In this document: positions 1-5,628 of the stretch, piece by piece
How positions within the stretch are numbered: position 1 is the stretch's first letter
How the letters are laid out: each line of letters begins with the position of its first letter
NCBI GenBank assembly: GCA_003140115.1
Contig: PLIQ01000374.1
Location: 1 to 5,628, forward strand
DNA length: 5,628 bases
Direction of reading: 5' to 3'
From: Actinomycetota bacterium
Lineage (GTDB): Bacteria; Actinomycetota; Actinomycetes; Streptosporangiales; Streptosporangiaceae
Position numbers and translations under genes: made by a program
Notes under the pieces: generated by a model
The model's database searches: none
Seen by the model: only the letters and a program-made list of their open reading frames with translations
What the model was told of the DNA's origin: nothing

Positions 1-247
1 GCTGAGCATCAAGAGTGACGAGGCGGACCAGCTCGCCAGGGAGTTGGCCGCGGAGACGGGCGAGACGCTGACCGAGGCCGTCGTGATCGCACTCAGGGAG
101 CGACTCGACCGTGAGCATGGCAGGCACGCAGCCAGCATGAGGACGCGACTGGCGCGCCTGGCGGCCGATGTGGCGGCCTTGCCGGTTGCCGACAGCCGGG
201 CACCAGAGGAGATCGTCGGCTACGACGACGCTGGCCTGCCGCGTTGA
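1..247 (+). CDS. vapB: VapB-type antitoxin (5' end outside window)
   Basis: This is the antitoxin of a type II toxin-antitoxin pair. It should bind and block the adjacent VapC ribonuclease and, as a dimer, repress its own operon. The reading frame is open from base 2 and gives 81 visible residues. The N-terminal stretch ([16 protein letters not shown], then a TGETLTEAV segment) matches the ribbon-helix-helix-like start of actinobacterial VapB proteins (Rv0623/PSK family), which normally begin M-x-LSIK. The true start is therefore probably only a few bases left of the window. The TTG at 44 is in frame but would remove the DNA-binding strand, so I reject it as the start. The C-terminus (visible residues 67-81, [13 protein letters not shown]) is the typical tail that inserts into the VapC active site. 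The stop TGA (245-247) overlaps the vapC start. Family assignment is from motif recognition. DNA targets and toxin specificity cannot be read from the sequence. Confidence 0.9.
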   Translation, partial: LSIKSDEADQLARELAAETGETLTEAVVIALRERLDREHGRHAASMRTRLARLAADVAALPVADSRAPEEIVGYDDAGLPR

Positions 248-681
248 CGCAGCCGACGCGCGGGAGCCTGGTCGTCGACACGTCGGCAGCGGTGGCAGTC
301 ATCCTCGGCAAGCCGGGGGGCGATGAACTCGCGGTCCACCTAGAGAACGCCCTCGCGCGGCTGATGCCTGCCGCCATCCGCGTCGAGCTGGGCATCGTCA
401 TTGAGGCCAGGCTCTGGCCCGCCGGGCAAGACGTTGTCGACCGGTTCCTTCGTGACGCGAAGATCGACATCGTGCCTGTCGACGCAGACATGGCAGCCCG
501 GGCGATGAGCGGCTGGCGGCGATATGGCAAAGGGCGTCATCCAGCCGGGCTGAATTTCGGTGACTGCTTCACATACGCGCTCGCCGAGCGAACCGGGCAC
601 CCCGTCCTGTGCGTCGGTGATGACTTCGCCGCCACCGATATTGCTGTGGTACGCCCCCCGCCCGGGCCTGATCCAGCCTAG
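244..681 (+). CDS. vapC: VapC toxin, PIN-domain ribonuclease
   Basis: This is the toxin of the VapBC pair, a Mg2+/Mn2+-dependent endoribonuclease of the PIN fold that acts in the cytoplasm on an RNA target (tRNA or rRNA in studied homologues). At 145 residues it is of normal VapC length. The acidic active-site set is present: D12 in VVDTSA, E48 in [12 protein letters not shown]107 in [11 protein letters not shown], and the D126/D127 pair in GDDFAATDI. The toxin is thus predicted to be catalytically intact. The start is TTG at 244-246, overlapping the antitoxin TGA in a TTGA junction. No clear ribosome binding site precedes it, which fits translational coupling to vapB. There is no in-frame ATG or GTG before the VVDTSA strand, so TTG is the best start; CTG at 268 would be the only tighter alternative. 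The gene ends in TAG at 679-681, 9 bases from the converging kinase gene. The substrate RNA cannot be predicted. Confidence 0.93.
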   Translation: MTQPTRGSLVVDTSAAVAVILGKPGGDELAVHLENALARLMPAAIRVELGIVIEARLWPAGQDVVDRFLRDAKIDIVPVDADMAARAMSGWRRYGKGRHPAGLNFGDCFTYALAERTGHPVLCVGDDFAATDIAVVRPPPGPDPA

Positions 682-690
682 CCACGTCGG

Positions 691-3600
691 TCAGGTCGCG
701 GAGGGTGGCGGGCTGGGCGTGGGCTGGGTCAGGAGGGTGATCGCCTGGTCCTGGGTGAGGGCACGGCCCGCGGCCAGGGCGGCGTCCCAGGCGTCGCGGT
801 CGACGGTGGCTCGGGCCGGGGCCAGGAACCGTTCGAGGAGGGCCGCGTCGGGCTGCGGGATCGGCGTGCCCGCCTCGGCCCGGATGGCTTCGGCGGCACC
901 GGCCAGCCGTGCCGCCCGCATGACGTCGCCGAGCTCGGCGGCGATGCAGGCGGACTGCTCGATAGCCGAGATCAGGGTGGCGGCGTCGCCGGAGGTGGCC
1001 ACGTAGTCGAAGGTGGCGGACACCATCTCGCTGGCCTCCGATATCCGCCCTGCGCGGAGGCTGACTACCGCGAGCGACTGCTGGTCGAGGACTACTCCCC
1101 ACGTGTCGCCCTGCTTGCGGTCCAGCGCGAGGGCCTCCCGGAGGACCTGCGCGGCGCGGTCGAGGTGGCCTGCTTCGCTTTCCAGCTGGCCCAGGTTCGT
1201 GAGGGCCGCGGCGAGCCGGACGTCGCTGCCGATCTCGCGGGCGATGGCGGCGCTTTCCTCCAGCACCGACCGGGCGGTGTCCAGGTGGCCCAGCCAGCGA
1301 TGGGTGATGCCGAGGCTGTTGAGCTCTCGGGCCTGCTGGTCGCGGTCGCCCAGTTCCCGCCAGATGGCCAGGCTGCGCTCCAGGAACCGCAGACCTGCCT
1401 CGAGTTCGCCCTGCTCGTCCAGCAGCACCCCCAGCCAGTGGGCCAGCCGGGCCAGCGGTGCTCCGGCGTCATCCGGCGCTAGGTCCATGGCCCGTTCCAG
1501 CCACCGCCGTCCTTCGGGAACATGACCGTGCCGGAACCAGAACTGTCCCAGCGCCTGGACCAGCCGCAGGCCGATCGCGACCCGCTCGCCCTCGGCGGCG
1601 CCGGTCTGCAGCGACCAGCTCAAGGCGGCGCGCAGGTTGTCGTGTTCGGCCTCCAGGCGGTCCAGCCAGGCCAGGTGCTCCCGGCCGTTCAGCTGCGGGG
1701 TGGCTTGCTCGGCGAATGCCGCGTAGTGCTCGGCATGCCGGCGCCGGGTCTGTGCTTCCTCGCCGGCCTCGGCCAGGCGCTCCAGGGCGTACTGGTGGAT
1801 CGTCTCCAGCATGCCCGCCCGCGGCTCGCCGTCGGTGCTCTCCGTCACCGTGATCAGGCTGGCGTCCAGCAACGCGGCGACCAGGTCCAGCGGATCGGCG
1901 CCGGCTGGATCGCCGCCGTCGGCCATGGCCACCGCGGCCAGGGCATCGAGGTCGCAGCCCCCGGCGAAGACGCCCGCCCGCCGGAACACCCCGGCCAGGT
2001 CCGGGTCGAGCAGGTCGTAGCTCCAGGCGATGGTGTTCCTGAGGGTCTGCTGGCGAGAGGGGCGTTCGACGCCGGCGCCGCTCAGCGCGAGGCTGTGATC
2101 CAGCCGGGCGAGGAGGGCCCGGGGCGCCAGCAGCTTGACCCGGGATGCGGCCAGCTCGATGGCCAGCGGCAGCCCGTCCAGGCGCCGGCAGATCGCCGCG
2201 ATGTCGGCGGCGTTGTCCGGGGTGACCGCGAAACCCGGCCGGACCATGCCCGCCTGCTGGACGAACAGCTGAGCCGCCTCGCACCCGGCCACCGCTGGCA
2301 CGCCGGTGTCGCGGGGCATCTCCAGCGGCGGGACCGGGAGCTCATGCTCTCCCTGAAGATGCAGCGGCCGGCGGGATGTCGCCAGCACCACCACGTGGGG
2401 AGCGGCGAAGAGCAGCGCGGACACGACCTCGGCCGCGTTGTCCAGCTGTTCGAGATTGTCGAGAACCAGCAGGGCCTGACGGTCGCCGAGGTGCTCGGTC
2501 ACCGCGCGGGGTTCGCCGCCGCCCGCGTCCAGGCTCTCGGCGATCGTCTTCCACATCACTTCGGCATCGCGCACGGCCGCCAGCGCGACGAAGAAGACAC
2601 CGTGCGGGAAGGAATCGCCGAGCGCGGCGGCGGCGGCCAGGGCCAGCCGCGTCTTGCCCACCCCGCCGGGCCCGGTGAGCGTCAGCAGCCGGACGCCCGG
2701 CGCCGAGAGGGCCGCGGACAGGCGCTGAAGATCGTCGACCCGGCCGACCAGCGGGGTGGCCGGCACCGGCAGGCTGGTCTGGGCGCCGAGGCTCTTCAGC
2801 GGCGGGAACGCCTCGCCCAAGCCAGGTCCGACCAGCTGCAGGATGCGCTCCGGCGCGTCAATGTCCTTGAGCCGGTGCGAACCCAGGTCTCGGACGGACA
2901 GCTCCGCGGGCCGCCCGGGCTGCGCCAGCTGCCACGTGACCTGGGACATCACCACCTGGCCACCGTGCGCCGTGGCCATGATCCGCGCGGCCCGGTGCAC
3001 GTCTATCCCGATGTACCCGTCTTCGTGCCGGGACGGCTCCCCCGAGTGCAGGCCCATCCGGACCCGGACGGCGACACCGCCGGGCCAGTCATGGGCGGCC
3101 AGCGCACGCTGCGCCGCCGCACCGCAGGCCACCGCATCGGCGGCCGACTCGAACACCACGAAGAAGCTGTCGCCCTCCGTCCCCATCTCCCGGCCCCGCC
3201 AATCGGACATAGCGGCCCGCATGACCGCCCGCTGGGCCGACAGCGCCTCCCCGTAGCGATCGCCCAGGCGGCTCAGCAGCGCCGTTGCCCCTTCGATGTC
3301 AGTGAAGAGCATCGTCACGGTTCCCGCCGGAAGCTCCGGCGCCTGCCGGTTACCGGCCCCCAGCGCGGCCCGGGTGGCGTCCGCGCCGCGGGCCGGCTTG
3401 GCCGAGGTGGTCGCGGGATCGTGTTCGTAGGCGTCCAGGCCGAACGCCTGGCGCAGCGCGTCAGCGAACTCCTGGCAGGTGGGATAGCGGTCCTGGGGCG
3501 CCTTGGCCATAGCCCGGGCCAGGACGTCGTCGGCCGCGGCCGGAAGGTCGGGACGCCGGGAAGCCAGCGACGGCGGCGGCGCCGACAGATGCGCGTAGAT

Positions 3601-4311
3601 CACCGCCATGTCCTGATCGCGCTCGAACGGCACCACGCCGGTCAGCAACTCGAACGTCGCGCACGCCAGCGCGTACTGGTCGGTCCGGCCGTCCACCTCC
3701 CGCCCTTCGATCTGCTCCGGCGCCATGTAGGCCACCGTGCCCAGGAACATCCCGGTCCGCGTCAGCCGGACCGAAGGCGACCCGACCTTGCTCAGCCCGA
3801 AATCCGCCAGGTATACGTGATCGGGCCGGCCCGGCCGTGAATCCACCAGCATGTTCGCGGGCTTGACGTCGCGGTGGACCAGTCCGGCCGCGTGCGCGGC
3901 GTCCAGCGCCGACGCCACGGGTGACACGACGGCGGCGGCGCGGGCCGCGGGCAGCGGGCCCTCCCGGCGGGCCAGATCCCGGACGCTACCGCCAGAGACG
4001 TAGCGCATCGAGATGAACAGGACGCCGCTCGCCTCGCCCGCCTCGTACACCGGGATGATGTGCGGGTCATCGACGGCGGCCGCCGCCCGGGACTCCCGCA
4101 GGAACCGGTGCCGGAAGTCCTCGTCGGCCGCCAGCCACGGGGTGAGCAGCTTCAGCGCCACGAACCGGTCGAGCCGCTCATCGAGGGCCCGGAACACCAC
4201 CGCCATCCCGCCCGCGCCGATCTCTTCCGCCAGGCGGTACCCGGCGATCCGCGAGCCCACGGCGAAGGGAGGCGCTGCGCCGCCGGTCGTCCCGGGCGGT
4301 CCCTCGCCCAC
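691..4311 (-). CDS. Ser/Thr kinase - class III cyclase - STAND NTPase - TPR fusion protein
   Basis: A 1206-residue multidomain signalling protein with no signal peptide or clear membrane segment, so probably cytoplasmic. Residues about 25-288 are a Hanks-type kinase with intact motifs: glycine loop GAGGMA 32-37, K54, helix-C E73, HRDVKPAN 146-153, DFG 170-172, GTVAYMAPEQ 191-200 and R275; T184 and T186 are candidate activation-loop sites. After a low-complexity linker, residues about 328-495 form a class III cyclase-like domain with metal aspartates D338 (FTDIEG) and D381 (EGDSFF) and R443. Residues about 515-800 are a STAND/NB-ARC NTPase: Walker A GPGGVGKT 547-554, Walker B LLVLDN 614-619, SR 646-647, GLPLA 713-717, then a winged-helix-like segment. 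Residues about 914-1146 hold roughly six 40-residue TPR-like repeats, followed by a proline-rich tail. The start is GTG 4311-4309 behind GGGAGG, with an in-frame stop just upstream at 4335. The layout resembles mycobacterial PknK or AfsR-type proteins with a cyclase inserted. No LuxR/HTH domain is visible. Its signal and output are unknown. Confidence 0.95.
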   Translation of the reverse strand: MGEGPPGTTGGAAPPFAVGSRIAGYRLAEEIGAGGMAVVFRALDERLDRFVALKLLTPWLAADEDFRHRFLRESRAAAAVDDPHIIPVYEAGEASGVLFISMRYVSGGSVRDLARREGPLPAARAAAVVSPVASALDAAHAAGLVHRDVKPANMLVDSRPGRPDHVYLADFGLSKVGSPSVRLTRTGMFLGTVAYMAPEQIEGREVDGRTDQYALACATFELLTGVVPFERDQDMAVIYAHLSAPPPSLASRRPDLPAAADDVLARAMAKAPQDRYPTCQEFADALRQAFGLDAYEHDPATTSAKPARGADATRAALGAGNRQAPELPAGTVTMLFTDIEGATALLSRLGDRYGEALSAQRAVMRAAMSDWRGREMGTEGDSFFVVFESAADAVACGAAAQRALAAHDWPGGVAVRVRMGLHSGEPSRHEDGYIGIDVHRAARIMATAHGGQVVMSQVTWQLAQPGRPAELSVRDLGSHRLKDIDAPERILQLVGPGLGEAFPPLKSLGAQTSLPVPATPLVGRVDDLQRLSAALSAPGVRLLTLTGPGGVGKTRLALAAAAALGDSFPHGVFFVALAAVRDAEVMWKTIAESLDAGGGEPRAVTEHLGDRQALLVLDNLEQLDNAAEVVSALLFAAPHVVVLATSRRPLHLQGEHELPVPPLEMPRDTGVPAVAGCEAAQLFVQQAGMVRPGFAVTPDNAADIAAICRRLDGLPLAIELAASRVKLLAPRALLARLDHSLALSGAGVERPSRQQTLRNTIAWSYDLLDPDLAGVFRRAGVFAGGCDLDALAAVAMADGGDPAGADPLDLVAALLDASLITVTESTDGEPRAGMLETIHQYALERLAEAGEEAQTRRRHAEHYAAFAEQATPQLNGREHLAWLDRLEAEHDNLRAALSWSLQTGAAEGERVAIGLRLVQALGQFWFRHGHVPEGRRWLERAMDLAPDDAGAPLARLAHWLGVLLDEQGELEAGLRFLERSLAIWRELGDRDQQARELNSLGITHRWLGHLDTARSVLEESAAIAREIGSDVRLAAALTNLGQLESEAGHLDRAAQVLREALALDRKQGDTWGVVLDQQSLAVVSLRAGRISEASEMVSATFDYVATSGDAATLISAIEQSACIAAELGDVMRAARLAGAAEAIRAEAGTPIPQPDAALLERFLAPARATVDRDAWDAALAAGRALTQDQAITLLTQPTPSPPPSAT

Positions 4312-4315
4312 CGTG

Positions 4316-4321
4316 CCTCCC
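4316..4321 (-). promoter_or_regulatory. Ribosome binding site of the kinase-cyclase gene
   Basis: Read on the - strand, GGGAGG (4321 down to 4316) lies 4 bases before the GTG at 4311. It decides the start: an ATG at 4331 is out of frame, an in-frame TAA occurs at 4335, and the next in-frame GTG (residue 18, at 4260) has no purine-rich sequence before it. Confidence 0.75.
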
Positions 4322-4329
4322 GGAAGGTC

Positions 4330-4358
4330 ATGTTAAGGACACCACCACAAGCGCGCAA
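4330..4358 (-). promoter_or_regulatory. Candidate promoter of the kinase-cyclase gene
   Basis: On the - strand a TTGCGC element (4358-4353) is followed after exactly 17 bases by TAACAT (4335-4330). This fits the actinobacterial TTG---/TAnnnT housekeeping pattern, though the -35 matches the consensus at only three of six positions. Transcription would start near 4323 and leave a leader of about a dozen bases that still contains the ribosome binding site. This is inferred from spacing and motif only. Confidence 0.4.
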
Positions 4359-4396
4359 GGGTCCGCCGGATGCTGGCCGTCGGCTGGGTCAGGAGG

Positions 4397-4418
4397 CGAG
4401 CGGCTCGTCCGGCATAAT
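4397..4418 (+). promoter_or_regulatory. Possible -10 element with adjoining dyad upstream of the DUF2254 gene
   Basis: CATAAT at 4413-4418 matches the -10 consensus at five of six positions and stands out in this G+C-rich region. Just upstream, 4397-4407 is a perfect odd-centred palindrome (CGAGC-G-GCTCG) that would lie in the spacer of such a promoter and could be an operator. No convincing -35 is seen at 16-19 bases spacing. The predicted transcript start would be near 4425, about 60 bases before the ATG. Weak evidence. Confidence 0.25.
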
Positions 4419-4471
4419 GGGCCTGGAAATCAACGGGTGAGCCGCGCTCTGGTCGGCCATGGATCACGCTC

Positions 4472-4477
4472 GGGGAG
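4472..4477 (+). promoter_or_regulatory. Ribosome binding site of the DUF2254 gene
   Basis: GGGGAG lies 6 bases before the ATG at 4484. It supports that ATG over the ATG at 4459, which is in a different frame. No other in-frame start codon is seen close upstream. Confidence 0.7.
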
Positions 4478-4483
4478 CCGGCC

Positions 4484-5628
4484 ATGTACCGAAGCCTTTT
4501 CTCGTCGGCGCTAGCGTCGCACTGGCGGCGCGAGGTGCTGCGTACCAGCCTGTGGTTCGTGCCCTCCCTTGAGGTCGTGGCCGCGATCGGCTTGTTCATC
4601 GGCACGCTGGCCGCGGACCGGGCCGCGTACCGGGGCGACTTCGGGCTCCCGGGCTGGGTGATCAGCGGGAGCGCGGACGCGGCGCGGCAGATCCTGACCA
4701 CGATCGCCGCCGCGATCATCACCGTGGTCGGGGTGGTGTTCTCCATCATCCTGGTCACCCTGACCCTGGCCTCGACTCAGTTCGGGCCGCGGATGCTGCG
4801 GAACTTCATCCGGGACCGGGGCACGCAGCTGACCCTGGGCACGTTCGTGGCGACGTTCGTCTACTCGGTGTTGGTGCTGGCCGCGATCGGAACCGGGTCA
4901 CACGGCGACTTCGTGCCACACATCAGCGTGACCGTGACGCTGGGCTTGACGGTCATCGACCTGGCCGTTCTCATCTATTTCATCCACCACACGGCGATCT
5001 CGATCCAGTTGCCGCAGGTGATCGCGAGCATCGCCGCCGACCTGGCCGAGGCGATCAGGGAACAGGGCGGCGGGCCGGACCGGCTCGGGCCGGAGGCGGG
5101 GCTGAGCACGGTCGAGCTGGTGAGCCGGACCGAGGCCAGCGGGGCCGTGCTGCTCGCGCCGGTCAGCGGGTACCTGCAGTTCATCAAGCACCAGAACCTG
5201 GTCCGGCTGGCGACCCAGGCCGAGGCCGTGATCAACCTGGAGTACCGGCCGGGCCACTTCATCGTGCGCGGGCACCGGTTCGCCACGGTCTGGCCGCCGG
5301 AGGCGGCGCCGCTGGTGCGCCAGGCGCTGGGCCGGGCGCACATCATCGGCCCGCAACGGACGCTGACCCAGGACGTGTCGTTCGGCTTCGACCAGCTGGT
5401 CGAGATCGGCCTGCGCGCCCTGTCTGCCGCGGTCAACGACACCTTCACGGCGCTGACCTGCATCGACTGGCTGGGCGAGAACCTGTGCAAGGTCGTCGCC
5501 GGGTGGCATCCGGCCCGGGTGCACCGGGACGCCCAGGGTTACATCCGGGTCATCACGGCCGAGCCGTCCTACGACCGGCTGGTGCAGCGCTCGTTCGAGA
5601 AGATCCGGCAGTCCAGCCTGGGCATGCC
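4484..5628 (+). CDS. DUF2254-family integral membrane protein (3' end outside window)
   Basis: The frame is open from ATG 4484 to the right edge and gives 381 residues with no stop. The N-terminal part has four hydrophobic segments, at about residues 22-43, 70-97, 117-136 and 146-168. The rest (about 175-381) is soluble and probably cytoplasmic. Conserved blocks that I recognise from DUF2254 are TLASTQFGPRMLRNFIRDRG (95-114), directly after the second membrane segment, and GLRALSAAVNDTFTA (309-323), where the family more often has a proline after the Asn-Asp. Family members are usually somewhat over 400 residues, so only a short C-terminal part should be missing. The function of the family is not established, and I infer none. 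The gene is divergent from the kinase-cyclase gene across 172 bases, which permits shared regulation. Family identity rests on recalled motifs and topology, not a search. Confidence 0.88.
   Translation, partial: MYRSLFSSALASHWRREVLRTSLWFVPSLEVVAAIGLFIGTLAADRAAYRGDFGLPGWVISGSADAARQILTTIAAAIITVVGVVFSIILVTLTLASTQFGPRMLRNFIRDRGTQLTLGTFVATFVYSVLVLAAIGTGSHGDFVPHISVTVTLGLTVIDLAVLIYFIHHTAISIQLPQVIASIAADLAEAIREQGGGPDRLGPEAGLSTVELVSRTEASGAVLLAPVSGYLQFIKHQNLVRLATQAEAVINLEYRPGHFIVRGHRFATVWPPEAAPLVRQALGRAHIIGPQRTLTQDVSFGFDQLVEIGLRALSAAVNDTFTALTCIDWLGENLCKVVAGWHPARVHRDAQGYIRVITAEPSYDRLVQRSFEKIRQSSLGM

Noticed and set aside
93..530. 145-codon - strand frame over vapBC
   Set aside because: It lies antisense to both well-supported toxin-antitoxin genes, is rich in Arg, Ser and Pro, and has no family features.
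569..1102. Arg/Gly-rich - strand frame overlapping the vapC end and the kinase-gene tail
   Set aside because: It is an alternative frame of the TPR-coding sequence with a highly biased composition, and it would overlap two confident genes.
1522..3840. 772-codon open frame on the + strand, antisense to the kinase-cyclase gene
   Set aside because: Its codons are in exact register with the opposite-strand codons, so a stop there needs a TTA, CTA or TCA codon in the kinase gene, and these are rare at this G+C content. The translation is Arg/Gly/Gln-rich with no recognisable domain. It is a composition shadow. It does show that the kinase gene has no TTA codon across this stretch.
4152..4358. ATG at 4331 on the - strand as an alternative start for the kinase gene
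   Set aside because: It is 20 bases upstream of the GTG and out of frame. It opens only a short shadow frame, while the GTG at 4311 has the ribosome binding site and the correct frame.
4333..4758. 141-codon - strand frame across the divergent intergenic region and the DUF2254 start
   Set aside because: It covers the promoter region and the DUF2254 N-terminus, has no convincing start context, and its hydrophobic stretch is the mirror of the second DUF2254 membrane segment.
4898..5524. 208-codon open frame on the - strand, antisense to the DUF2254 gene
   Set aside because: It has the same in-register antisense arrangement over a gene with clear membrane segments and family motifs. Its product is an Arg/Gln/Asp-rich chain with no fold signature.
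1..5628. CRISPR arrays, tRNA/rRNA genes, insertion sequences, integrase or attachment sites
   Set aside because: I looked for regularly spaced repeats, tRNA-like cloverleaf ends, transposase motifs and terminal inverted repeats, and saw none. Almost all of the window is accounted for by four coding genes.

Overview
The window reads as chromosomal DNA of a high-G+C actinobacterium. The base composition supports this, as do the near absence of A/T-ending codons, the VapBC module whose antitoxin ends in a GYD-x-x-GLPR-type tail, and a very large Ser/Thr kinase / cyclase / STAND / TPR signalling protein of a kind typical of filamentous and mycobacterial relatives. I cannot name a genus from the sequence alone.

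Layout. (1) Bases 1-681, + strand: a type II toxin-antitoxin operon. It holds a VapB antitoxin whose first few residues lie left of the window, and a VapC PIN-domain ribonuclease whose TTG start overlaps the antitoxin stop. (2) Bases 691-4311, - strand: one 1206-codon gene that ends 9 bases from the vapC stop. It encodes, in order, a Hanks-type Ser/Thr kinase, a class III nucleotidyl cyclase-like domain, a STAND (NB-ARC/AfsR-like) NTPase with winged-helix region, and about six TPR-like repeats. It has no recognisable DNA-binding output domain. (3) Bases 4312-4483: a 172-base divergent intergenic region with a plausible promoter and strong ribosome binding site for the kinase gene, and a weaker -10-like element plus a good ribosome binding site for the rightward gene. 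(4) Bases 4484-5628, + strand: the first 381 codons of a DUF2254-family membrane protein that runs off the right edge.

How they may work together. VapB and VapC form a self-contained toxin/antitoxin pair and are probably unrelated to the rest; their G+C content is visibly lower than that of the adjoining gene. The kinase-cyclase-STAND-TPR protein looks like a cytoplasmic signal integrator. It is divergently paired with a DUF2254 membrane protein of unknown function, so a shared regulatory region is possible, but the sequence does not prove a functional link. The most notable item is the fusion protein. Its kinase and STAND motifs are intact and its cyclase metal-binding aspartates are present, yet several substrate-recognition positions of the cyclase are non-canonical and the chain lacks a helix-turn-helix output domain.
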